A stretch of DNA of 64,000 bases from Neobacillus endophyticus (GTDB lineage Bacteria; Bacillota; Bacilli; Bacillales; Cytobacillaceae): positions 310,001 to 374,000 of the forward strand of contig NZ_JABRWH010000001.1 in assembly GCF_013248975.1 (NCBI RefSeq). The letters are read 5' to 3'. Under the pieces are notes generated by a model. It had not been told where the DNA came from. It saw only the letters and a list, made by a program, of their open reading frames with translations, and searched no databases. The stretch's first letter is position 1. Each line of letters begins with the position of its first letter. Shown here piece after piece: positions 36,121 through 43,994 of this stretch. Made by a program: the position numbers and the translations under genes.

Positions 36121-36852
36121 ATGGTGAAAAAATTGGCTACCCTTGATCAAAGAAGGATTAAATTTGTTAGAAATCTCCCTATTGAAATCCGGGCAAGAGT
36201 ACTTTATGAATTTTTGAATAAAGGAACTAGTAATCGGAATATTGAAAAAGCAGTTGATATTCTTAATGAAGAAGATGGTTGGCAGGCTTGGTCCGTTAAT
36301 CATTTTTACGGCTTTGATGCACGTCATAAAGCAAAATTCCCCACTTTGACAATAAAAAAATTAAAAGAGAAATTAATTGAATTTGATGATAACGATTTAG
36401 AAGAATTGCATCTAGGTAGCACAGCTCAAACTGTATCGCCTAATATCACGATGAACGAAAACGATGGAAAAGACATTTTTAGACAAATCAAAACTCGCCA
36501 AGGGCAATATAAACTTCGAAAAAAAATATTGAAAAATTATCAGTCAAATTGTGCCTTATGTAAAATTTCGCATCCAAATTTGCTTATTACTAGTCATATC
36601 AAGCCTTGGGCAGAATCCACTCAAGTAGAAAGAGTGGATTCTCATAATTGTATTTTATTATGCAAAATTCATGATGCGCTTTTTGAAAATGGCTTTATAT
36701 CTTTTACTGATGATTTTCAAGTTCTTTACTCAACAAATTTTGATTTTGATAGTCAGGGAATACATAAGAATCTTACCTTCAGAGAACCTATAGAATATTT
36801 ACCTTCGCCACTATTCTTAAAGGAACATAGGCAAAAACACGGTTATGAATAA
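36121..36852 (+). CDS. HNH endonuclease (HNH_2 type)
   Basis: Up to 243 residues. The C-terminal HNH domain is complete: C144-x2-C147 (NCALCKIS), SHIKPW with His 159, SHNCILLCKIHDALFE with Asn 176, Cys 181 and His 184, then NGFISF. The N-terminal 110 residues are helical and may bind DNA. The layout resembles HNH restriction enzymes of the PF13391 group. The first ATG has no clear site; a TTG at 36133 lies 6 bases after GGTG and may be the real start. No methyltransferase is adjacent, so it may cut modified DNA, which is inference. Confidence 0.82.
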   Translation: MVKKLATLDQRRIKFVRNLPIEIRARVLYEFLNKGTSNRNIEKAVDILNEEDGWQAWSVNHFYGFDARHKAKFPTLTIKKLKEKLIEFDDNDLEELHLGSTAQTVSPNITMNENDGKDIFRQIKTRQGQYKLRKKILKNYQSNCALCKISHPNLLITSHIKPWAESTQVERVDSHNCILLCKIHDALFENGFISFTDDFQVLYSTNFDFDSQGIHKNLTFREPIEYLPSPLFLKEHRQKHGYE

Positions 36853-36875
36853 TATAAACAATAAACCTTAAAATA

Positions 36876-36915
36876 GAAAAAGCAGTGCGTTTTTTTAAAA
36901 CTCACTGCTTTTCCC
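36876..36915 (+). terminator. terminator of the HNH gene
   Basis: AAAAGCAGTG pairs with CACTGCTTTT around a 15-base loop. A further small hairpin (CGAAGTAG / CTACTTCG) follows near 36979-37005. The remaining bases to 37201 show no gene. Confidence 0.7.
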
Positions 36916-37201
36916 GCCTAATCTTTATCGTAATCTTTATATAATATTGTTAGCTTAATTTTAAATGGTGGTCATAACAAAACGAAGTAGCTAAAACACT
37001 ACTTCGCTCTACTTCTACTCATTTCTTCTTTTTACAATAAAATTTCTGCTGGGTACCCGGATATCGATTCCATTGATCAATGATTAATTGCATTTACATA
37101 ATTAAGTTTTATCGTGCATTTATTCGTGATACCAAACTCTATACGAGCTTGCAGTAACTTGTGCCCTACTCCCCCATTTTAGCCGGAGTCTGGAGTCTAC
37201 C

Positions 37202-37912
37202 TTATTTATTTAAACGCAGATCTCCTTCTGGAACAAACTCCACACGGTTGAAATATGTGAACTTATTATCACCGCGGCGTTGGAATAAATGACTGTTGCC
37301 CTTGTAATCCACCAAGAGAACCATGGTGTTATCGTACTTTACAGCAACCATTTCATTATACCGTGGGTCAATGCACTTTTGGAACACTCCCGCAAGTTCA
37401 GCAAAAGTAAAAACCTGTTCAGGGTTATCCTGAACTGTGTGATAGACTTCATCCTTGTGTCCATACTCAATCATTTCAGCTTCCTCAGAAATAATCCATT
37501 TACGCACATCACTAATGAAATCACTAATGGATTTCTTAGCCACTTCACAAGACGTTTGAACTAAATGTGAATGATGATAATGCAACTGCGTGGTGGGCTT
37601 ATCCCATTCTTGAACGTTATGACTGAATTGAGAACCATTGTAGGCAACCAACACTCCATAAGGTTCTGCTCCCTTATTTGCACATTCAGTGCAATATGCA
37701 AATGTCCAAACAGTAGATATTCCAGATTTACACTGAATATGCACTTCCTCTTTCCCGCATACATCACACTTAGTAGGTACCAATGTCTTTCGTTCTTGGA
37801 ATGCAGTAGCTTGCACTGATACAGGAATTGAAACGCCTTTAGGTATAGGAAGCACCTCCGCAGGTGGTCTAGTATCCTCCATTAAGAATGGAATATCTTT
37901 GAAGTCTGCCAT
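37202..37912 (-). CDS. hypothetical protein with zinc-ribbon-like motif, 236 aa
   Basis: Has a CDVCGKEEVHIQC segment and a following YCTECANKG (about residues 49-80), together a likely zinc site. A mixed C-terminal half ends in FQRRGDNKFTYFNRVEFVPE. Soluble, family not recognised. AAGGAGCAG lies 13 bases upstream of the ATG. It lies 155 bases downstream of the DGQHR/HEPN pair on the same strand and could belong to that transcript, although short hairpins lie between. Confidence 0.65.
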   Translation of the reverse strand: MADFKDIPFLMEDTRPPAEVLPIPKGVSIPVSVQATAFQERKTLVPTKCDVCGKEEVHIQCKSGISTVWTFAYCTECANKGAEPYGVLVAYNGSQFSHNVQEWDKPTTQLHYHHSHLVQTSCEVAKKSISDFISDVRKWIISEEAEMIEYGHKDEVYHTVQDNPEQVFTFAELAGVFQKCIDPRYNEMVAVKYDNTMVLLVDYKGNSHLFQRRGDNKFTYFNRVEFVPEGDLRLNK

Positions 37913-38067
37913 AATTAATCACTGCTCCTTTTTAATAATGCCACAGAAGTGGCTGCTACATCCCAGGTACATACACGACTGGGAAATCACGAAGCGCACT
38001 AAGTGCACGCGTCCTCTATTCATTTTTTGGGGTAAAATTCAGCTTTTATTATTTTTTATAATTGCAT

Positions 38068-39114
38068 TTAAACACAAGCTTTATGACTTTGCTCTACTAT
38101 TTGGAGACTACCTAATATTAATGTCTCCCAAACTTCATCTTCAAAATTAACCTCTTCGTGTATAGGACGAGAATGAACGATATTATTTCTAATATTATAA
38201 AACCATACTGCATTCTTTGAATCGCTAAAACTACTTGGTTTTATAGATTCGATTAAACTTACTGTACCATTATCAATACCATTGAAAATGGTAATTAGCG
38301 ATTCTTCTTCAGTAGGTCTTTTTTTTAACTCCTTTTCTAATAATTTTGCAAAATCATTAATAGAAAGGGAGCTCTTAAAACTATTATGAAGTGATTGAAG
38401 AGAGAATGAATGGAATACCGCTTCAATACACCTATAAATTTCAATAAATACATCTCTCCAATGAACTGAATTTAAGCTTTTAGTTAAAATATTGTAGTTA
38501 ATCGTACTAAAATTCTGAACAAATAGGTTAGAGTATTGATTTAATATGACTTCAGGAAAATTTAACGGCAGCAAGTCTTTATTATTCGCAAGCAGGTATC
38601 CAACAAGATTTCCTAATCTATGATTTATATATGCACTTTCAAGATCAAATTCAAAAATAAGAATGTTATGAAAGTAAGGAATTAAATCCACAAACTTATG
38701 TCCGGGGTATTCCTCTACCTCATGTTGAAATAGCACTTCGTCATAAATTTTAGTTTTAGAACTTTGTCTTTTAACAGGAAGTCCTAATTCACAAACTAAT
38801 CGTAAAAATATGGGGGCTGAGATTTCTATTTCTTTTAGATATAATCCTTCATCAAAATTTACATTAATTTCATCAGGTCCAGTAATGAGAAAATATTTTC
38901 TTTCATTTAGTTTAAAATAGGCAGCAATAACCCCGGGAGCTATAGGTAAAATTTCTTCTATTTTGATTTTAACACAATCGACTTTTTCTTGTTCAGTAAG
39001 TTCTATCCATCTTGATGCCGAAGGTATACTTCTTCCTAAATCACTTACAAAATTTATGAGCAGGTTAAAAATCAAACGATTCATTTCATCTCTATTTCTA
39101 AAACGAGCAGGCAT
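38068..39114 (-). CDS. HEPN-like C-terminal domain protein, second gene of candidate defence pair
   Basis: A 348-residue protein. The C-terminal part (about 215-345) is helical (WRDVFIEIYRCIEAVFHSF..) and carries YNIRNNIVHSRP, an R309-x4-H314 motif typical of HEPN RNases. The N-terminal 200 residues are mixed alpha/beta and unassigned; they may be a sensor. GGAGGTCATAATCAA precedes the ATG. The gene starts 4 bases after the stop of the DGQHR-type gene, so the two are almost certainly co-translated. Known: HEPN effectors often cut RNA in abortive defence. The assignment here rests on one motif and helix pattern. Confidence 0.6.
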   Translation of the reverse strand: MPARFRNRDEMNRLIFNLLINFVSDLGRSIPSASRWIELTEQEKVDCVKIKIEEILPIAPGVIAAYFKLNERKYFLITGPDEINVNFDEGLYLKEIEISAPIFLRLVCELGLPVKRQSSKTKIYDEVLFQHEVEEYPGHKFVDLIPYFHNILIFEFDLESAYINHRLGNLVGYLLANNKDLLPLNFPEVILNQYSNLFVQNFSTINYNILTKSLNSVHWRDVFIEIYRCIEAVFHSFSLQSLHNSFKSSLSINDFAKLLEKELKKRPTEEESLITIFNGIDNGTVSLIESIKPSSFSDSKNAVWFYNIRNNIVHSRPIHEEVNFEDEVWETLILGSLQIVEQSHKACV

Positions 39115-39118
39115 TTGA

Positions 39119-40336
39119 TTATGACCTCCAACAAGGAGAGAGGTTAGTGAAAGTAAATTCTTCTTTAATTAATAATCTAAATGCGTTAGTGAAAAACTCT
39201 CTCTCAAAATCTCCTACCTTTGAAACAACCTTATTGATTCTTTCGTTAAGAGTCATAAAATCTAGAAACGCTTCGAGACGATCGTTATCATAATCTTTAA
39301 TTTTCGCTAAAAATTCATCCATTTTATTCAAAACTTTATTACATCTTTCATGTTGTTCCTCTACACTTCTCTCATCACCTGGGAGACCAAATATCTCAAT
39401 AGAAAATGCAGTCATAAAGCCAATTCTAGCTGTATGACTTCCAAATAGATCTTTTCCTTTAATAAACTTACCTGTAACCTTAGAATTGTCGTCTGTATAA
39501 TCGTCGTCATCAGAGTTGTCAATTTCAGGTTTATAGTTGAAAATATACTCATCAAATAGACACATTCTAGACAGCAATTCAAAAAAGATATCGCTAAAAT
39601 CTCTGTCGGAAGTTGCTTCAATGAAATCAAGTTTTGTAAATTCATCTGCTAATGCTTCTTTTGTATCTATTTTGTATTTTCTCGCTCCAAAAACAAGAAA
39701 AAGTTCTATTATCTTATCAGCTTGAAAGGTTCCAGGAGCAGATCTATTTCCATTTTCATCAATCTCAATCAAATGGATATTTTCTACCTTGCTTCGGATT
39801 TCATTTATCAACGAATTGTATAATATCTCTATCTGCCTTCTTATGTTCCATGGTACCTGACCCGAATTAAGTATTAGCATTCGATACAATAAGCTATTTG
39901 TATTAGTGGATAACCAGTATTCAACCCTTATTTCCTTATCACCTAAGTTTTTATTATCTGTCATTGCATCTACAATAGCTGTTGTTCTTTGCATACCATC
40001 AATAATCGATAAACTTTCTTTTGAGACATTATTTAATATATCAAGTATAGCACCTTTGTCCGATTGCATTGAATCTACTTTTTCATAAGTCTCCTTATCC
40101 AAAACAATTCCTATTACAATTGGAGGTAGAATTGTACCTTTAACTATATCATTCCTCATTCGTTGTCTAATTCTTATAGCTGATTTTGTTTTTAATGCCT
40201 GTCTTTGCCCCTCAATCCCGCCTTTACTTTTATAAGCGGTTTGAACTAATTCTAAATAATCCTTAATCCTAATATTTGTTAGGACTGAAAAGCAGTCCAC
40301 TCTTTCGTCTCTTAAAATATTGACGGAATCGTTCAT
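39119..40336 (-). CDS. DGQHR/ParB-like domain protein, first gene of candidate defence pair
   Basis: A 405-residue protein. The segment IRQRMRNDIVKGTILPPIVI followed by LSIIDGMQRTTAIVDAM (DGMQRT at 113-118) matches the DGQHR domain seen in DndB-type and other DNA-linked proteins of the ParB/sulfiredoxin fold. The C-terminal half has an acidic patch (NSDDDDYTDDN, about 285-295) and an all-helical end. GAGGAGGAAAATGA precedes the ATG. No dnd or pts genes are nearby, so it is not part of a standard phosphorothioation system. Confidence 0.65.
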   Translation of the reverse strand: MNDSVNILRDERVDCFSVLTNIRIKDYLELVQTAYKSKGGIEGQRQALKTKSAIRIRQRMRNDIVKGTILPPIVIGIVLDKETYEKVDSMQSDKGAILDILNNVSKESLSIIDGMQRTTAIVDAMTDNKNLGDKEIRVEYWLSTNTNSLLYRMLILNSGQVPWNIRRQIEILYNSLINEIRSKVENIHLIEIDENGNRSAPGTFQADKIIELFLVFGARKYKIDTKEALADEFTKLDFIEATSDRDFSDIFFELLSRMCLFDEYIFNYKPEIDNSDDDDYTDDNSKVTGKFIKGKDLFGSHTARIGFMTAFSIEIFGLPGDERSVEEQHERCNKVLNKMDEFLAKIKDYDNDRLEAFLDFMTLNERINKVVSKVGDFEREFFTNAFRLLIKEEFTFTNLSPCWRS

Positions 40337-40694
40337 TCATTTTCCTCCTCAAACCATAATTCCCCTTAAATAATGATACCATCTTCTATTCAGAGCATCA
40401 AAATCCTTTGGTCTATATCGTTAATAAGAAAATGATTATTCATGAAAAACTTGTTTTATCAGTAAAAAGCAGAGCTTATTCTTATGCGAATTGCTCTGCT
40501 ATGATTGGTACTTTTATAGTGTTTTATCGTGAGGCTACTCAAAAGGCTTTTCTGAAAATTTTTTTGTGTCTAAAAAAAATCACAGCGCCTGTTGGATAAA
40601 TTCACATAACCGATCAAAAAGGTTTCCAGCCGTGCCTGCATCTGCAAAGCACCTGCACGTTAGCTTAAGTACATCTCTTCACATACTCATTTAC
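40337..40694. other. element right-end spacer
   Basis: Upstream region of the DGQHR-type gene. It holds the hairpin AGCAGAGC / GCTCTGCT (about 40468-40502) but no supported gene. Short frames here lack ribosome binding sites. Confidence 0.5.
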
Positions 40695-40740
40695 TCCTCG
40701 ACGCTCCCGCAGGAGTCTCACGGCTTCCACTCCAATCAAC
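40695..40740 (-). repeat. truncated copy of a Bacillus intergenic repeat
   Basis: On the minus strand it begins GTTGATTGGAGTGGAAGCCG and goes on GAGACTCCTGCGGGAGC. This is the first third of the full repeat at 54305-54442. Its GC content is far above its surroundings. Confidence 0.7.
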
Positions 40741-40804
40741 ATGGTCATAAAATCAAAAATGACCCTTAACACAGCCCAATAAAAATAGGTGCATTTTGTT
40801 TTAC

Positions 40805-40822
40805 AATGCATTTGCTTCCGGA
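40805..40822 (+). other. right attachment junction (attR)
   Basis: AATGCATTTGCTTCCGG, an imperfect copy of the left junction, followed directly by host ytlA codons. The shared GG is at 40820-40821. Confidence 0.75.
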
Positions 40823-41272
40823 ACCGGCGATTTTGTTCAATTATTCGAGCCTACCGCCAGCATTTTTGAGAAGCAAGGAAAAGGTTATATTGTTGCTTCC
40901 TTTGGCAAGGAATCCGGCCATGTTCCATATACAAGCTTTATGGCCAGACAAAGCTATATTAGCAAAAATAAAGCTACTATTGAAAAATTTACAGCAGCAA
41001 TTTACAAGGCGCAGCAATGGGTACAAACACATAATTCAGAAGAAATTGCCAATGCCGTAAAATCTTATTTTCCTGATACTGATTTTGAAATAATGAAAAC
41101 TGTGATTGACCGCTACAAGAGCCAAGGCTCCTATGCAACCAATCCAATTCTAGATGCGGACGAATGGAATAACCTGCAAAACATTATGAAAGAAGCAGGA
41201 AGTCTTCCGAAGCAAGTAGATTATAAAACACTTGTAAATACAGCGATTGCTGAAAAAATTATTAAAAAATAG
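40820..41272 (+). pseudogene. ytlA: ytlA 3' half: substrate-binding lipoprotein C-terminus
   Basis: The last 150 codons of the split solute-binding protein: GTGDFVQLFEPTASIFEKQG.., ending ..NTAIAEKIIKK. The sequence has no start of its own with a binding site; an ATG at 40808 (inside the element-derived repeat region) would give only a fragment without signal peptide. Translation into ytlC is probably still possible because ytlC has its own site 16 bases on. Excision of the element would restore function. Confidence 0.92.
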
Positions 41273-41293
41273 TTAGGAAGGGAGGCCGTTTTC

Positions 41294-42061
41294 ATGAGTT
41301 TCTTGACTGTTCAAGATGTCCATCATACTTATTTTACGAAAGATTCGGCAGTCACGGCTCTCTCCAATATTTCACTTACAGTAGAAGAAGGAGAATTTAT
41401 CTCCTTTCTTGGCCCTAGCGGCTGTGGCAAAACAACTCTGCTCACGATTATTTCCAGCTTATTAAAGCCTACCCAAGGAACGGTTCTATTGGAAAACAAA
41501 CCGGTATCTACATCACAAAGTGAGATTGGCTATATGCTGCAACAGGATTATTTGTTTCCATGGAAGACGATCGAAGAAAATGTGCTGATTGGCTTAAAGC
41601 TATCGAAACAGCTGACAGAAGAAACAAAAGCGGCCGCTCTTGGTTTGTTAGGCCAAATTGGCTTAAGCGGGGTAGAAAAACAGCTGCCAAAGCAATTATC
41701 AGGCGGGATGAGGCAGCGAGTGGCTTTGGCACGCACACTGGCAACAGAACCTAAACTGCTGATGCTGGATGAACCGTTTTCCGCTCTGGACTACCAAACA
41801 AAACTAAAGCTTGAAGATTTGGTTTCCAGAACATTAGATAACTTAGGAAAAACAGCCATTCTCGTGACCCATGATATCGGTGAAGCAATCGCCATGAGTG
41901 ACAGAATATATTTATTCTCCTCTCACCCAGGTAGGATTCACAAAATTTTTTCGGTGCCTAAAGAGTTACGGAAGCTTTCACCATTTGAAGCCAGAAACCA
42001 TGAAGCATATACTGACATTTTCCAAACCATATGGAAGGAGTTGGAGTCCCTTGAACATTGA
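41294..42061 (+). CDS. ytlC: ABC transporter ATP-binding protein YtlC
   Basis: A 255-residue ATPase of the nitrate/sulfonate/thiamine-precursor importer class. Walker A is [11 protein letters not shown] (40-50), the Q-loop [11 protein letters not shown], signature [13 protein letters not shown], Walker [13 protein letters not shown] and H-loop [13 protein letters not shown] lies 8 bases before the ATG. It overlaps ytlD by 11 bases. Its binding-protein gene ytlA is interrupted, so the importer may be inactive in this strain. Confidence 0.95.
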   Translation: MSFLTVQDVHHTYFTKDSAVTALSNISLTVEEGEFISFLGPSGCGKTTLLTIISSLLKPTQGTVLLENKPVSTSQSEIGYMLQQDYLFPWKTIEENVLIGLKLSKQLTEETKAAALGLLGQIGLSGVEKQLPKQLSGGMRQRVALARTLATEPKLLMLDEPFSALDYQTKLKLEDLVSRTLDNLGKTAILVTHDIGEAIAMSDRIYLFSSHPGRIHKIFSVPKELRKLSPFEARNHEAYTDIFQTIWKELESLEH

Positions 42062-42857
42062 AAAGAATAAGGTAGAACTCCTCCATAAACAATATATTCG
42101 TTCCATAAAACTAGAAAAACGATGGGTCAGATTTTATCAGTTGATTATCTTACTGCTAATTTTTTCAAGCTGGGAATTTTTAAGCCGGATGCAATGGATT
42201 GACCCGCTCATTTTCAGTTCTCCGTCTAGAATTTGGAACCTATTAATCGAAAAAATTCAAGACGGCTCCTTATTGACGAATTTGGATGCTACCTTAATAG
42301 AAACAGTCGTCAGTTTTATTGTCAGCACACTTCTTGGGGTCATTATTGCCGCCATTCTTTGGTGGTCACCTTTTGTATCTAAAATACTGGACCCTTATCT
42401 CACTATTTTTAATGCGATGCCAAAGGTTGCTTTAGGGCCGGTGATCATCGTTGCTTTAAGTCCAGGCTACACCTCGATCATTGCCAATGGTGTAATCATC
42501 TCCGTTATTATCACAGCCATTGTCGTCTATACATCGTTCCGGGAAGTGGACCCAAACTATTTAAAAGTACTGCAAACCTTTGGAGCCACACGATATCAAT
42601 GTTTCAAAGAAGCCATAATGCCGGCAAGCTTCCCAACCATCATTTCTACATTAAAAGTAAATGTCGGACTATCTTGGGTCGGAGTTATCGTCGGCGAATT
42701 CCTTGTATCAACCAAAGGCCTGGGTTACATGATCATCTATGGCTTTCAAGTATTCAACTTCACCCTTGTATTTCTCTCCCTGCTCGTCATCGCCATCTTC
42801 GCCACCATCATGTATCAACTCGTTGATTTATTGGAGAAAAAACTAATCAAAGAATAG
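42051..42857 (+). CDS. ytlD: ABC transporter permease YtlD
   Basis: A 268-residue membrane protein with about six hydrophobic segments and the binding-protein-dependent permease loop [20 protein letters not shown] (EAA motif). The TTG at 42051 is chosen because AAGGAG and GGAG lie just upstream and the longer frame would run through ytlC. The overlap with ytlC points to coupling. A hairpin terminator follows. Confidence 0.93.
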   Translation: MNIEKNKVELLHKQYIRSIKLEKRWVRFYQLIILLLIFSSWEFLSRMQWIDPLIFSSPSRIWNLLIEKIQDGSLLTNLDATLIETVVSFIVSTLLGVIIAAILWWSPFVSKILDPYLTIFNAMPKVALGPVIIVALSPGYTSIIANGVIISVIITAIVVYTSFREVDPNYLKVLQTFGATRYQCFKEAIMPASFPTIISTLKVNVGLSWVGVIVGEFLVSTKGLGYMIIYGFQVFNFTLVFLSLLVIAIFATIMYQLVDLLEKKLIKE

Positions 42858-42893
42858 TAGATTGCTAAGGGCTTTCTACTATTCTTTTGTTGT
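42852..42893 (+). terminator. ytlD terminator
   Basis: GAATAGTAGA pairs with TCTACTATTC, 13-base loop, followed by TTTTGTTGTG. It overlaps the ytlD stop. Confidence 0.75.
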
Positions 42894-42904
42894 GTTTTCT
42901 TTTT

Positions 42905-42917
42905 GGTGCCTGACACC
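42905..42917. repeat. GGTGCCTGACACC repeat, second copy
   Basis: Identical 13 bases occur at 1008-1020. Here the repeat lies between the ytlD terminator and the end of the TetR gene. Confidence 0.6.
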
Positions 42918-42935
42918 CAAAACATTATAAACTGT

Positions 42936-43811
42936 TTATAAACCGTTAATAAGTTCCTCAAGTTTGGCAATTCCTTTTTGCCAGCAAGGGTCCTGATGAG
43001 TGCTTAATGATAGCAGTGCACTTTGGATGAGAAATTTGCGCGGTTCTTTTGCTTGGGTGATTTCATTTTGGATAAAGTCCAGCAATTCTGTGAATTTAGC
43101 ATGTTCGCTATGATTCATTACTGCTTTTTTTAATCCCAAAATGGTATGATAGATTTTCTCATGAATTGCATGTGCTGTTTTCATACTTCCCGGCAGCCAT
43201 TTTTCCAATATTTTTGGATCTATAAGCTGTTCATCAGCTTTGGAAACCTCCTCAACTATTTTGACGATACGCTCCACGCTGTATCGGACCACCTTCGGAA
43301 CATTAATCCTCGATTCATTCATTTGAAAGTGATATTTAAGATTGAGATGTAAAATTCCCAAAAACATAATGGAACAATCTAATAAATATGGCTTTTTCTC
43401 TTCTCCGAAAATATCCAGAAACCGTTGGAAAACCCAGCGGAGATGCAATAAATGTCCAGCTTTCATAAATTCCTTTAAAGCTTCATCATTCGATACAAAT
43501 ACTTCCTCAAACAAAGCCATTAATTTATATTTGCGATTAGCCTTCATCTGAAGTTCAATTTGTTTGATAAATATCCCAATATCCGAACGATTTTGTCCAA
43601 TTAATAATTCATTCACTTGATTATCAATATCTTTTCGTAAGGATTTGAAAATGGCCATCAGTAATTCACTTTTGGATGAAAAATAATTATAAAAAGTTCC
43701 TTTAGAAATCCCGCTATACTCTAGAATGTCTTGAATAGACGTCGCTTGAAAGCCTTTATCAATAAATAATTGGTGGGCTTTATTTATGACGTGCTGTTTT
43801 CGATCGTTCAT
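42936..43811 (-). CDS. TetR-family transcriptional regulator
   Basis: A 291-residue protein with an N-terminal helix-turn-helix (FQATSIQDILEYSGISKGTFYNYFSSKSELL, about residues 21-51) typical of TetR. The C-terminal ligand domain is longer than usual (240 residues). Start at 43811, where AAAGGTGAATAGT precedes ATG. It is divergent from a DHA2 drug exporter over about 180 bases, so it most likely represses that gene and itself. The ligand is unknown. Confidence 0.9.
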   Translation of the reverse strand: MNDRKQHVINKAHQLFIDKGFQATSIQDILEYSGISKGTFYNYFSSKSELLMAIFKSLRKDIDNQVNELLIGQNRSDIGIFIKQIELQMKANRKYKLMALFEEVFVSNDEALKEFMKAGHLLHLRWVFQRFLDIFGEEKKPYLLDCSIMFLGILHLNLKYHFQMNESRINVPKVVRYSVERIVKIVEEVSKADEQLIDPKILEKWLPGSMKTAHAIHEKIYHTILGLKKAVMNHSEHAKFTELLDFIQNEITQAKEPRKFLIQSALLSLSTHQDPCWQKGIAKLEELINGL

Positions 43812-43994
43812 ACTATTCACCTTTTATCTAAATTAAACTGCATGTACAAAAAATATACTACATCATTTCCCTTTACGATTCAAATCCTTATTAATCAAGA
43901 AACATTTTTGTTGCAAAAATTGAACAGCGAGTATATTATAGAGTTCGGAATACAGGTATAAAAAAATGAACTATGAGTTTAAGGGGAGAAATCG

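Larger units (their letters stand above)
14760..40821. mobile_element. integrated mosaic element of about 26 kb in ytlA
   Basis: Bounded by the split ytlA gene. It carries a large serine integrase at its left end, a regulator, restriction and other defence-type genes, a plasmid-like replication module with iterons, and two more recombinases. Size from GG to GG is 26,062 bp. Gene content is AT-rich and lacks orthologues of the flanking backbone. No conjugation genes were recognised, so it would need a helper to move between cells. Confidence 0.92.

Noticed and set aside
39119..40336. Standard Dnd phosphorothioation system
   Set aside because: Only a DGQHR/DndB-like protein is present; no dndA, C, D, E or pbe/ssp genes are in the window.
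40808..41272. Independent gene for the right half of ytlA
   Set aside because: The first ATG lies in element-derived sequence without a binding site, and the product lacks signal peptide and N-lobe; it is a gene fragment.
41898..42050. Longer N-terminus for the permease YtlD
   Set aside because: It would run through the ytlC coding sequence in another frame; the TTG at 42051 with AAGGAG upstream fits the family start.
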